Of a DNA stretch of 64,000 nt, positions 50,488 through 58,720 are shown one piece after another. The translations under genes and the position numbers were made by a program. This stretch comes from Leptolyngbya sp. KIOST-1 (GTDB taxonomy: Bacteria; Cyanobacteriota; Cyanobacteriia; Phormidesmidales; Phormidesmidaceae): the NCBI RefSeq assembly GCF_000763385.1, contig NZ_JQFA01000004.1:930001-994000 (forward strand), given 5' to 3'. The stretch's first letter is position 1. Every line of letters starts with the position of its first letter. The notes under the pieces were generated by a model. The model had not been told where the DNA came from. It saw only the letters and a list, made by a program, of their open reading frames with translations, and ran no database searches.

Positions 50488-51945
50488 TTACGAATTTGAC
50501 TGGATGTCTAAAACCCCCATCATGCCCCGGTCTTCGTGATCGAGGACGTGGCAGTGGTAGACGGTTTTACCGGTATAGTCGCGGAAGGGTATGCGAATAC
50601 GCACGCTCTCGCCGGGACTGACCGACACCACATCTTTCCACGCGGCATAGGGCGCAGGCTGACCATTGCGGCTGAGCACCTGAAACTTGTTGATGTGAAC
50701 GTGAAATGGATGGGCCATGGTGCCGGTATTGATAATTTCCCAATCTTCCACGGTATTGAGCCGTACCTGGGTGTCGATACGGTCATGCTCAAAAGCTTTG
50801 CCATTGATCAAAAACACCATGCCCATGCCCATACCGTGGTTAAGAGTGAACTGGCGAGTGGTTTGAGGTTCGGGCAGCGGCTCAACGGCGATGAGTTGAT
50901 TGGGCAACGGCAGCGCATTGGTAGTGCCACTGTAGGTCAGGGTCGCCACGGTTTCGGTCGAGTTGCGACTTTGAGACCCCCCCATCATGCTGCCGCCCAT
51001 CATGCCCTGGGCCGGGTTGAAAGGCTGGTTGAGCAGGCGATATTGTCCGGGTTCGCGGTCAGCTCTAATGAGAACTTCGACCCGTTCACCAGGGGCCAGC
51101 ACCAGGTCATTGAGTTCGACGGGAGCGGCAATCGCGCCCCCATCTGTGGCAATCAGATAAAAGGGATGCTCCTCTAGCGACAGCCAGAAAAACCGAGACG
51201 TTGATGCATTCAGCAGCCGCAGCCGTAGCAGTCCGCCTTGGGCGACTTCAAGTGATGGGTTGAACTGACCGTTGGCCGTCAGGAGATCGCCAATGCGTCC
51301 CGTCATCTGGGCCATGTGGCCAGGGTCGGGAATGTTGCCGCTGCGATCGAGGGCAAAGTCTTTGAGAACGATGAATGCTTCCTGCGCTGCCTGAATTTCG
51401 GAAATCTCATCCAGTTCGCCGCGCACCACAAATAGTCCAGCCAGCCCACCAAAAAGCTGCTCTGCCACCAGTCCGTGATAGTGGGGGTGATACCAGAAGG
51501 TACCTGCCGGATGGTTTTGAGGAATCTGGAATTCGTAGGTATGATGTTCGCCGGGCGGAATTTCGAGAAAGACGTTATCCCCTGTTCCCGTTGGTGGAAT
51601 GTGGAGCCCGTGGTAATGGAGGTTGGTGGGCTGGTTTAGCTGATTGGCGAAGCGGATTTGCACCGTGTCGCCGGGCTTGGTCTCCAGACGCGGTCCGGGA
51701 ACTTGGCCGTTATAGGTCAGCAAATTGGCGTTGCGGTTACCCAGCTTCACCCGTTGGGCCTCAGCCACCAGGTCAAAGCTGAGCAATCCGTCTTCGCTGC
51801 TGTGTACTGGAGCTTGAGCTAACGCTGGACCTGGTGCGGAGGATTGCAAAGTTCCTCTTGAGCATTGAGAGAGCAACACGGCCCCTGTCGTTCCGAGGCT
51901 CAATCCCAGAAAGTCTCTTCGCCTCATGGCTTTCGTTACGGTCAT
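50488..51945 (-). CDS. multicopper oxidase (CopA/CueO-like), Tat-exported
   Basis: A 485-aa three-cupredoxin multicopper oxidase. The N-terminus has a twin-arginine signal (RRRDFLGLSLG) and a lipoprotein-like Cys in LLSQCSRG. Copper ligands are complete: NLHYHGLHIP, WYHPHYHG, HPFHVHINKFQ and HCHVLDHEDRGMMG. A Met-rich loop (GMMGGSMMGGSQ) is typical of copper-tolerance oxidases that convert Cu(I) to Cu(II) outside the cytoplasm. I chose the ATG at 51945, since the 15 codons before it do not look like a signal peptide. The small membrane-protein gene lies upstream in the same direction. Confidence 0.93.
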   Translation of the reverse strand: MTVTKAMRRRDFLGLSLGTTGAVLLSQCSRGTLQSSAPGPALAQAPVHSSEDGLLSFDLVAEAQRVKLGNRNANLLTYNGQVPGPRLETKPGDTVQIRFANQLNQPTNLHYHGLHIPPTGTGDNVFLEIPPGEHHTYEFQIPQNHPAGTFWYHPHYHGLVAEQLFGGLAGLFVVRGELDEISEIQAAQEAFIVLKDFALDRSGNIPDPGHMAQMTGRIGDLLTANGQFNPSLEVAQGGLLRLRLLNASTSRFFWLSLEEHPFYLIATDGGAIAAPVELNDLVLAPGERVEVLIRADREPGQYRLLNQPFNPAQGMMGGSMMGGSQSRNSTETVATLTYSGTTNALPLPNQLIAVEPLPEPQTTRQFTLNHGMGMGMVFLINGKAFEHDRIDTQVRLNTVEDWEIINTGTMAHPFHVHINKFQVLSRNGQPAPYAAWKDVVSVSPGESVRIRIPFRDYTGKTVYHCHVLDHEDRGMMGVLDIQSNS

Positions 51946-51990
51946 AAACAAATGCGAGAACTGAATCAGGTGAGGAGCGCTGTATTGCAA

Positions 51991-52188
51991 TCAAGCCAGT
52001 TGAGTTGTGGTGGCTAAGCTAGCTTCACTAAAGGGAACGGCGACTGGATTCGCGCTGCTGCATCCCCAACCGCGCATCATGCCGCTGCGCCCCATCATGC
52101 CGACCATCAACAACACGCTAACGAGCAGGGTTACAACGATACCAGCAGCAAACCCAACCGCACCAGACGCTACGATTTTGGCATCCAT
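51991..52188 (-). CDS. small Met-rich membrane protein upstream of multicopper oxidase
   Basis: A 65-aa protein with one membrane helix (AVGFAAGIVVTLLVSVLLMV) followed by MMGRSGMMRGWGC, whose Met and Cys could bind copper. It is 45 bp upstream of the multicopper oxidase gene in the same direction, so it is probably cotranscribed. The start at 52188 has AGGAGGTT about 7 nt upstream, close to an ideal ribosome site. A copper-delivery or sensing role is inferred only. Confidence 0.6.
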   Translation of the reverse strand: MDAKIVASGAVGFAAGIVVTLLVSVLLMVGMMGRSGMMRGWGCSSANPVAVPFSEASLATTTQLA

Positions 52189-52544
52189 GGTTGAACCTCC
52201 TACATCATGTTTCCAAAAGACCTTTGGGGTCTGAAGGTTGATACTGCGATCGTAGATCCTCTAGCCGACTAGAGAGTCAAGGCAGCGATAAGAAACGCAA
52301 TAGTGCGATCGCCTCTTGGGTCGGCCTTTGACCATTACTAGCCTAGAGAGACTCTGTGAAATGGCGATGAAATGAGGGCTGTAGAAGCTAATTCTTCAGT
52401 CCTTATGTTGATTAACATTTATGGATGAAATCAAGATGAAATTGAGCTACCTCTTTGGAGTGAAGTCGAAGTTCCTGCCATTGATGGGTGATGTAAAAGG
52501 GTATTTCTTGCTATCTCTGAGCCATCGCTATTCGAGAAAACGTT
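52189..52544. other. 356-bp divergent promoter region of the copper island
   Basis: No gene. It separates the leftward oxidase genes from the rightward copper-protein genes and contains three copies of GATGAAAT (52366, 52424, 52435), two of them 11 bp apart. HIP1-like GCGATCGC occurs near 52307. Confidence 0.6.
52424..52442 (+). promoter_or_regulatory. 11-bp-period GATGAAAT repeat, candidate response-regulator site
   Basis: GATGAAAT at 52424-52431 and again at 52435-52442, with a third copy at 52366-52373. The same GATGAAA pair with the same 11-bp period recurs at 62614-62631. OmpR-family regulators commonly bind tandem repeats about one helical turn apart, and one is encoded at 62681. Confidence 0.55.
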
Positions 52545-52889
52545 ATGCTTCTTAACCACGAACAGTATCAATCTAGCTTTGATAAAGCAATGGCCTGTGT
52601 GGTGGAATGTGAGCACTGTGCCGAAGCCTGTATGGGCAAACCGGAAATGGTGAAGTGTGCCCGCATGTGCCTAGATACGGGAGAAAGCTGTCGCACGCTG
52701 GCAACCTTCATGGTGCGAGGGTCTTACTTTATTGCGCCGCTGGCTAAGGCCTGTGCCGAAATTTGCGAAACCTGTGCTCAAGAGTGCGAAAAGCACGATA
52801 TGGATCACTGTAAAAAATGTGCCCGCTCCTGTCGTGAGGCTGCAGAAGCCTATCGCAAGATTGCGAAGGCAGCGATGGCAACGGCCTAA
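52545..52889 (+). CDS. four-helix bundle copper-storage protein (Csp/DUF326-like)
   Basis: A 114-aa protein with 14 Cys, most in CxxxC spacing along helices (ACVVECEHCAEACMG, KCARMCLDTGESC, ACAEICETCAQECEKH, HCKKCARSC). This is the pattern of four-helix bundle copper-storage proteins, which bind many Cu(I) ions inside the bundle. There is no signal peptide, so it is probably cytosolic. It is the first rightward gene of the copper island and lies about 100 bp after the GATGAAAT repeats. Confidence 0.9.
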   Translation: MLLNHEQYQSSFDKAMACVVECEHCAEACMGKPEMVKCARMCLDTGESCRTLATFMVRGSYFIAPLAKACAEICETCAQECEKHDMDHCKKCARSCREAAEAYRKIAKAAMATA

Positions 52890-53049
52890 CTTCTTTGATT
52901 TGAATACCTAGGTGAATGCCTATCGGTGGGCCATCCCGGTGCGGGCACTGGCCTACTTAATTGAATAGCTTTTATTAAACCGAGTCCTGTTTCTGACGGT
53001 TATTCATTCTGACTAATTTTTTTCAACGTGTTGATTTTGAGGAAAACCC

Positions 53050-53634
53050 ATGACAACTGAAGGCCGCGCAATGAACTCCCATGCTGATAAAGCGCATGAT
53101 AACAGTATGGGCAGCAGCTATGTTCGATACTTCGCCATGATTGGCACGTCAATTGTGGTGATGTTCTTTCTGATGTATCTGCATTCGTATCAAATTCTCG
53201 ACCATGCTTGGTTTAGTGAAACGCGGGTTTATATGGCCCTGATTATGGGTGCCGCGATGATGGTGATTATGCTGTCGTACATGCTGCACATGTATAAGAA
53301 CCGCAGCATGAATATCGCTATTTATGCTGCGGCCATTGTCTTATTTGGGGCTTCGCTGTGGCTGGTACGTAGTCAGATCACGGTGAGCGATGTGGACTAT
53401 ATGGAAGGGATGATTCCGCACCACTCGATCGCGATTTTGACCAGTGAGCGCGCCCAGATTCAGGATGTTAGAGTCCGTGAACTGGCGGATGAAATTATCG
53501 AAGCCCAGCGCCGCGAAATCAACGAAATGGAATGGCTGATTTCTGATATCCGAGAAAACGGCCTGGTCAGCTCAGAAGCTGAGCTAGAAGGGAGAGAGGT
53601 GCCAGACTTTGTCAGCACTCCCACCCCTGAATAG
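53050..53634 (+). CDS. DUF305 membrane-anchored protein
   Basis: A 194-aa protein with three hydrophobic segments (YFAMIGTSIVVMFFLMYL, YMALIMGAAMMVIMLSYML, IAIYAAAIVLFGASLWLV) followed by a DUF305 domain: VDYMEGMIPHHSIAILTSER, then ADEIIEAQRREINEMEWLI. The paired His and nearby Met/Glu are the conserved residues of this four-helix, ferritin-like family, which often travels with copper-resistance genes. An extracytoplasmic metal-binding role is inferred. A second ATG, ten codons in with better spacing, is possible. Confidence 0.88.
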   Translation: MTTEGRAMNSHADKAHDNSMGSSYVRYFAMIGTSIVVMFFLMYLHSYQILDHAWFSETRVYMALIMGAAMMVIMLSYMLHMYKNRSMNIAIYAAAIVLFGASLWLVRSQITVSDVDYMEGMIPHHSIAILTSERAQIQDVRVRELADEIIEAQRREINEMEWLISDIRENGLVSSEAELEGREVPDFVSTPTPE

Positions 53635-53780
53635 GGCTGAGACGCAAAAATTGGCTACATCCAGGCATTACCGTTGCCCCTCTAGCACGAATTTTTGTTG
53701 CAAACACTAGAGCTTGCAGTTGGCCTAAGGCTTTAGCGTAACCCTATTCACTACTGCGAGCCGTTGCTCACCCCAGTCCT

Positions 53781-55892
53781 ATGAACCATCCCCACCATCA
53801 CACCACTCAGGCCGAAAATTCCAGAGGCAGTCATCATTCGGGCAACCATACTGGCCATCCCGTAGAGGCGGCTGGTGCATACCACGGCGACCATACCCAC
53901 AGCGCTCAGGGCGGCCACAAAGGTCACGGCGGACATAGCGGCCACGGACACCACAGCCCGGCGATGTTCAAACAGCGGTTTTTTGTCTCGCTGGTGCTGA
54001 CCCTGCCGATTCTCTACTTTTCGCCGCAGTTGCAGGGCTGGTTGGGGTATGAGGCGATCGCCTTCCCCGGCTCCGGTTGGATTAACCCGATTCTCGGCAT
54101 TGCTCTCTATTTCTACGGCGGCTGGCCATTTCTAAAGGGGGCGTGGCACGAGGTCCAGAGCAAAATTGGCATGATGACGCTGATTGCTCTGGCGATTACG
54201 GTGGCGTTTATCTACAGCCTTGCCGTATCCCTGGGGCTGGAGGGGATGCCCTTCTACTGGGAACTGGCGACGCTGATTGACATCATGCTGCTGGGCCACT
54301 GGATTGAGATGGCCTCGGTGCAGGGAGCTAGCAAAGCCCTGGAGGAACTGTCCACTCTTGTCCCGAATGAAGCGCATCGGATGCGAAACGGCGACATTGA
54401 AGATGTCTCTGTGGATCAGATTCAGACCGGGGACGTGATTTTGATTCGTCCGGGGGAACAGATTCCCAACGACGGCGAGGTGATTGAGGGCAGCACCAGC
54501 GTCAACGAGTCGTTTTTGACGGGGGAATCTAAGCCCGTTCATAAGGAAGTCGGCGATGAAGTCGTTGCGGGTTCCGTCAATACGGAAGGTTCGGTGCAGG
54601 TGAGAGTCACCCGCATCGGCGATGACACGGCCATCAGCCAGATCATGCGGCTAGTGGAAGAGGCGCAGTCGTCCCGCAGTCGCTATCAGGTGCTGGCGGA
54701 TAAGGTGGCCTACTGGCTGACGATTATCGCGATCGCCGCTGGCACCCTCACCTTTGTCGTCTGGCTGACGCTGGCGGATCTGATCTTTTCTATCAACCGG
54801 GCGGTGACGGTGCTGGTGATCACCTGCCCCCACGCCCTGGGACTGGCAATTCCCCTGGTGATTGCTAACTCGACCGGACTGGCGGCGAGGAATGGGATTT
54901 TGGTACGCAATCGCGATTCGCTGGAACGGGCCAAGGACATCAAAATCGTCGCCTTTGATAAGACCGGCACCCTGACCCAGGGCAAATTTGGAGTTCAAAA
55001 TGTTGCAGCTGATGGCATGGGTGAGGAGCAGGCGTTGGCGATCGCCGCTGCCCTCGAAAATCCTTCCGAACATCCCCTGGCGAAGGCGATTGTCGATTCT
55101 GCCAAAGAACGTAAGCTCGACCTACCCCACATGCGCGACTTCCAGACCGTGACTGGACGGGGGGTAGAAGGCATGATCGACGGGCAAAACTACCGAGTGG
55201 GTCGCCCCGAATGGGTGAAAGAGGAAAACCTGTCCTTCTCGGATTCCTTGCAGCAAGCGCTAGATCGAGCCGACGATCGCGGCGAAAGTGCCGTAGTGCT
55301 GATGACTGGCGATCGCGCCATTGCTGTCATCGCTATGGCCGACCAGGTGCGAGAACGCGCCCGCACCACCATCGATCGCCTCCACGAAATGGACATTCAG
55401 GCGGTGATGATCACGGGCGATGCCGAAGCCGTGGCCCGTGCTGTGGCAGAGGATTTGGGCATCGATCGCTACTATGCCCGCGTGCTGCCGGAAGACAAGG
55501 TGAACCGTATTAAGGAACTTAAAAAAGAAGCCCCTACCGCTTTTGTGGGGGATGGCATCAACGATGCGGCGGCGCTGCTGGAAGCCAACATGGGACTGGC
55601 GATCGGGGCGGGGACGAACGTGGCGATCGAATCTGCCGACCTGGTGCTGATAGAAGATGACCCCCTGGATGCGGTAAAAGCCCTGGTGCTGGCGAAAAAG
55701 ACCTACGGCAAGATGATTCAAAACCTGTTCTGGGCCACGGGGTACAACGTGATTGCCATTCCGCTGGCGGCGGGGGTGCTGTCGGCCTGGGGCATTGTGC
55801 TCTCGCCTGCGGTGGGCGCATTGCTGATGAGCCTTTCCACAGTCATCGTGGCGATCAACGCGGTAATGCTGCGGAGGGCAAAGCTAACTTAA
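53781..55892 (+). CDS. copB: copper-translocating P1B-type ATPase, CopB-like
   Basis: A 703-aa P-type ATPase. The N-terminus has no CxxC domain but is very His-rich ([32 protein letters not shown]). The transmembrane metal site is CPH (residues 349-351), the phosphorylated DKTGT is near 393, HP is in [10 protein letters not shown], and [10 protein letters not shown] is near 590. CPH together with a His-rich tail is the mark of CopB-type copper (or silver) exporters, as opposed to CPC-type CopA. It stands alone with a hairpin terminator after it. The specific metal is inferred from family and neighbours. Confidence 0.93.
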   Translation: MNHPHHHTTQAENSRGSHHSGNHTGHPVEAAGAYHGDHTHSAQGGHKGHGGHSGHGHHSPAMFKQRFFVSLVLTLPILYFSPQLQGWLGYEAIAFPGSGWINPILGIALYFYGGWPFLKGAWHEVQSKIGMMTLIALAITVAFIYSLAVSLGLEGMPFYWELATLIDIMLLGHWIEMASVQGASKALEELSTLVPNEAHRMRNGDIEDVSVDQIQTGDVILIRPGEQIPNDGEVIEGSTSVNESFLTGESKPVHKEVGDEVVAGSVNTEGSVQVRVTRIGDDTAISQIMRLVEEAQSSRSRYQVLADKVAYWLTIIAIAAGTLTFVVWLTLADLIFSINRAVTVLVITCPHALGLAIPLVIANSTGLAARNGILVRNRDSLERAKDIKIVAFDKTGTLTQGKFGVQNVAADGMGEEQALAIAAALENPSEHPLAKAIVDSAKERKLDLPHMRDFQTVTGRGVEGMIDGQNYRVGRPEWVKEENLSFSDSLQQALDRADDRGESAVVLMTGDRAIAVIAMADQVRERARTTIDRLHEMDIQAVMITGDAEAVARAVAEDLGIDRYYARVLPEDKVNRIKELKKEAPTAFVGDGINDAAALLEANMGLAIGAGTNVAIESADLVLIEDDPLDAVKALVLAKKTYGKMIQNLFWATGYNVIAIPLAAGVLSAWGIVLSPAVGALLMSLSTVIVAINAVMLRRAKLT

Positions 55893-55896
55893 ATAG

Positions 55897-55951
55897 GAGT
55901 TTTGAGTTTTGAATTCATCAGCCAAAATTCGAATTCAAAACAGAGAAACTC
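55897..55951 (+). terminator. hairpin after the copper ATPase gene
   Basis: GTTTTGAATTC (55906-55916) pairs perfectly with GAATTCAAAAC (55931-55941) around a 14-nt loop, with an outer GAGTTT/AAACTC stem (55897-55902, 55946-55951). It begins 5 bp after the ATPase stop. It is AT-rich and lacks a strong T run. Confidence 0.5.
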
Positions 55952-56043
55952 AAGGAAAGACGAGGAAATGACTACCCAGAACATCCAAGACACTGCTTAA
56001 TCCGATGGCGGGACGTTAACGAACTGTTTACCTAACTAAAACC

Positions 56044-56505
56044 ATGGAAAATATTAAATACCTCAGCGACGACATTGCGATCGCCACCAACCAACCCGAA
56101 TCCACTAGCTTTGAGCAAGCGGCCCAGGCTGGATTTAAGTCGGTGTTGAATTTGCGATCGCCCCAGGAAGAGGGGGCTTTAGCCGACGAAAAAACCAATG
56201 TCGAGCAGGCGGGGCTGACCTATGCCCAAATTCCCGTCAAGCCCAGCGACATCAGCGACGAACTGACCGATCGGGTAATGCAAACCCTAGACGAGTTACC
56301 CAAGCCCGTGCTGGCTCACTGCAAAAGCGGCATGCGATCGGGCGCGATGGCGCTGATGTATGAGGCCACCCGCAATGGCATGAGCGCGGATGCCGCCCTT
56401 AAAAAGGGCAAAGAAAACGGTTTCGACTGTGATGCCCATCCCCAGATGAAGCAGTTCTTTATTCACTACATTGACAGCCATACCGATCCACATGCGTCTG
56501 CATAA
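56044..56505 (+). CDS. DUF442 / TIGR01244-type phosphatase-like protein
   Basis: A 153-aa protein with the cysteine-phosphatase P-loop HCKSGMRSGAMAL (C-x5-R) and the upstream FKSVLNLRSPQEEGALADEK typical of DUF442/TIGR01244 proteins, which often accompany persulfide dioxygenases and rhodaneses. The extension after the P-loop (MSADAALKKGKENGFDCDAH) is normal for the group. The last five codons lie in the first copy of a 37-bp repeat. Activity, phosphatase or sulfur transfer, is not certain. Confidence 0.83.
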   Translation: MENIKYLSDDIAIATNQPESTSFEQAAQAGFKSVLNLRSPQEEGALADEKTNVEQAGLTYAQIPVKPSDISDELTDRVMQTLDELPKPVLAHCKSGMRSGAMALMYEATRNGMSADAALKKGKENGFDCDAHPQMKQFFIHYIDSHTDPHASA

Positions 56506-56600
56506 CTCGTAGCAATTGGGATTTTGGCGTCTGTGAAGCGGCACCAGAATCCGCGTATGTACTATGCGTCTGCATAACTCGTAGCAATTGGGATTTTGGC
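56492..56600. repeat. 37-bp direct repeat at the end of the DUF442 gene
   Basis: An identical 37-bp sequence occurs at 56492-56528 and 56564-56600, 72 bp apart. The first copy covers the last codons and stop of the DUF442 gene; the second is intergenic and repeats the same codons and stop. It looks like a local slippage or recombination duplication. Confidence 0.85.
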
Positions 56601-56679
56601 TGTCTGATCTTTAAGCGAACGCCAATCCCAACTGCACGTTTCCTTGAGAAGCTTCCCCTGTGTTATTCCTAGTAAAACC

Positions 56680-58068
56680 ATGTTTTTCAAACAGTTTTAT
56701 CTCGAAAGTTTAGGTCACGCCTCCTACTTTGTTGGCTCCGAAGAAACCGGCGAAGCCCTGGTGCTTGATGTGCGTCGCGATGTTGACACCTACTTCGACA
56801 CGGCCCGCCAGCAGGGGATGCAGATCCACTATGCCGCCGATACCCATCAGCACAACGACTACCTTACCGGCATTTGCGAACTGCCTGAGCGCGGCGACGT
56901 GCAGCTGATCGGCAGTGCTCGGGCCGAACTAGGCTACAGCGTGCGGGGAATGGGCGATGGCGATCGCCTGGAGATGGGCGAAATCGTCTTTGAGGCGATG
57001 CAAACCCCAGGTCACACCCCAGAGCATATGAGCTTTCTCGTCACCGATCGGGGTCGGGGCGATGAACCCGTGATGCTGCTCTCTGGTGGCGCACTGCTGG
57101 TGGATGATGTCGGTCGCCCCGATTTACTCGGCTCAGACGAAGACATTCGCCGCCATGCGGGACAACTCTGCCAGACGCTACAAGAAAAAATTCTCAAGCT
57201 GCCAGATTATGTGGAAGTCTATCCCACCCATGTGGCCGGTTCCCTTTGCGGCGGCAGCATCGGTAGCCGCCTCTCCACCACCATTGGCTACGAGCGTCGT
57301 ATGAATAAAATGCTGGCGAACCTGGCCTCTCAGGATGATTTTACGAAGCAATGCTTAGATTTGTCGGAGCTGCCCACCGTCCCGCCCTACTGGCCCCGCA
57401 TGCGAAAAGCCAATCAGCAGGGACCGGCGCTCTTGGGCGTGCTGGCCGATCCACCACCGCTTACCGTCAAGCAGTTTGAGCAGCTGCAAAAAGACGGTGC
57501 AATGGTAGTAGACTGCCGCTCGCCCGAAGCCTTTGCCAGCCATATTCCCGGTGCGGTCAATGTCGCCCTGAGCGCATCCTTTGCTACCTGGGCCGGGTCG
57601 GTGCTGCCGCCAGATGTGCCCCTGATTCTGGTGCTAGAGCGCTCCAGCGATCTGTGGGAAGTCTGCTGGCAACTGCTGCGGATTGGCTACGACCTGCCCC
57701 AGGGGTGGCTGGCGGGCGGCATGAAAACCTGGCGCACAGCGGCGCGGGAGATTGAGTTTTTGCCGTTGTGGAGTGTACATACCCTGCGGGAGCAACTACA
57801 ACGGCAGGATGATCTGTTTGTGCTGGACGTGCGCCAAAAAGGGGAATGGAACAGCGGCCATATCAAAGGCGCGACGTTTATTACTGGCGCTGAACTACCC
57901 GATCGCCTGGATGAAGTGCCCCGCGATCGCCCCATTGCGGTTGTGTGTGGCAGTGGCTATCGAGCGTCGGTGGCGGCCAGTCTACTCCAGCACCACGGCT
58001 GGCGCGATGTTGCCAATGTGTTGGGGGGGATGAGCGCCTGGAAACGGGCCAACTACGAAATGGTTTGA
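56680..58068 (+). CDS. metallo-beta-lactamase fold persulfide dioxygenase-like protein with two rhodanese domains
   Basis: A 462-aa protein. The N-terminal ~240 residues are an MBL-fold domain with ADTHQHNDYLTG (THxHxD) and MQTPGHTPEHMSFLV, as in ETHE1-type persulfide dioxygenases. Two rhodanese domains follow. In the first (MVVDCRSPEAFASHIPGAVN) the active-site loop reads LVLERSSDLWE with no Cys, so it is probably inactive. The second (VLDVRQKGEWNSGHIKGA) has VVCGSGYRAS with the catalytic Cys. I chose the ATG at 56680 (MFFKQFYLESLGH), which is the family start. Role in sulfane-sulfur handling, here beside copper genes. Confidence 0.88.
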   Translation: MFFKQFYLESLGHASYFVGSEETGEALVLDVRRDVDTYFDTARQQGMQIHYAADTHQHNDYLTGICELPERGDVQLIGSARAELGYSVRGMGDGDRLEMGEIVFEAMQTPGHTPEHMSFLVTDRGRGDEPVMLLSGGALLVDDVGRPDLLGSDEDIRRHAGQLCQTLQEKILKLPDYVEVYPTHVAGSLCGGSIGSRLSTTIGYERRMNKMLANLASQDDFTKQCLDLSELPTVPPYWPRMRKANQQGPALLGVLADPPPLTVKQFEQLQKDGAMVVDCRSPEAFASHIPGAVNVALSASFATWAGSVLPPDVPLILVLERSSDLWEVCWQLLRIGYDLPQGWLAGGMKTWRTAAREIEFLPLWSVHTLREQLQRQDDLFVLDVRQKGEWNSGHIKGATFITGAELPDRLDEVPRDRPIAVVCGSGYRASVAASLLQHHGWRDVANVLGGMSAWKRANYEMV

Positions 58069-58130
58069 CGCTAGGTCAATCCAGGCCTCACGTTCTCATT
58101 AATACCGATTGAATTCAACAGATTAAGGGT

Positions 58131-58147
58131 GCTGAAATTAGCTGAAA
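58131..58147 (+). promoter_or_regulatory. GCTGAAA repeat upstream of membrane-protein gene
   Basis: GCTGAAA at 58131-58137 and 58141-58147, a 10-bp period, just before the ATG at 58154. It is one base off the GATGAAA element seen in two copper promoters and may be a weak variant or chance. Confidence 0.2.
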
Positions 58148-58153
58148 CTTACA

Positions 58154-58627
58154 ATGGTTTTTGGGACAAAGCTGCCTAGGAGACACCAATTGAATCGTTT
58201 CATCCATTCCCCCGAATGGAATATCGCGATTTTCGCCTTCTTGCTGAACTTCTTTTGGGAAGTTCAGCAAATGCGTTTCTTCTTGCTACCGTCAGACCTG
58301 TCGTGCCAGGAAAGAGTCACAAATTGTACATTAGCGACTGTAGGTGATGTCGGTATTGCACTGCTGGCCTTTTGGACTGTTGCGGCGATCGCTCAATCTC
58401 GCCAGTGGCTACGACGGCCCAATGTCCAACGGATGGGTATTTTTGTGCTGGTGGGTGTCGTTGTCACTGTAGTTTTTGAACTCTTTGCGACAGGGATTTT
58501 GAACCTTTGGCAATACGCCGACACCATGCCGATCGTGCCGTTATTGGGAACGGGTGCGTTGCCGTTTTTACAGTGGGTTTTAGTGCCCCCCCTCGTCGTT
58601 TGGTTTGCCAGACGGCATCTGGTTTAA
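58154..58627 (+). CDS. hypothetical integral membrane protein
   Basis: A 157-aa protein with four hydrophobic segments (WNIAIFAFLLNFFWEVQQM, VGDVGIALLAFWTVAAIA, MGIFVLVGVVVTVVFELFA, LPFLQWVLVPPLVVWFA). A Cys pair (LSCQERVTNC) lies between the first two. Not recognised. It ends at the HIP1-containing terminator shared with the convergent RND gene. Confidence 0.72.
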   Translation: MVFGTKLPRRHQLNRFIHSPEWNIAIFAFLLNFFWEVQQMRFFLLPSDLSCQERVTNCTLATVGDVGIALLAFWTVAAIAQSRQWLRRPNVQRMGIFVLVGVVVTVVFELFATGILNLWQYADTMPIVPLLGTGALPFLQWVLVPPLVVWFARRHLV

Positions 58628-58656
58628 CTGGGGTTGATTCATCTTCAAGAAAGTGA

Positions 58657-58700
58657 AAGGCGCGATCGCCCTCCTCTTCAGCAGCTAGCGATCGCGCCTT
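58657..58700. terminator. bidirectional terminator containing HIP1 octamers
   Basis: Perfect 13-bp inverted repeat AAGGCGCGATCGC (58657-58669) / GCGATCGCGCCTT (58688-58700) with an 18-nt loop. It lies between the convergent membrane-protein (stop 58627) and RND (stop 58721) genes. Each arm contains the cyanobacterial HIP1 core. Confidence 0.65.
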
Positions 58701-58720
58701 CAGTTCAGCCTTGTGACAGG

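Noticed and set aside
50536-51177. 213-aa rightward open frame opposite the multicopper oxidase
   Set aside because: The minus strand encodes complete copper-ligand motifs here; the plus frame is a by-product of GC-rich codon use.
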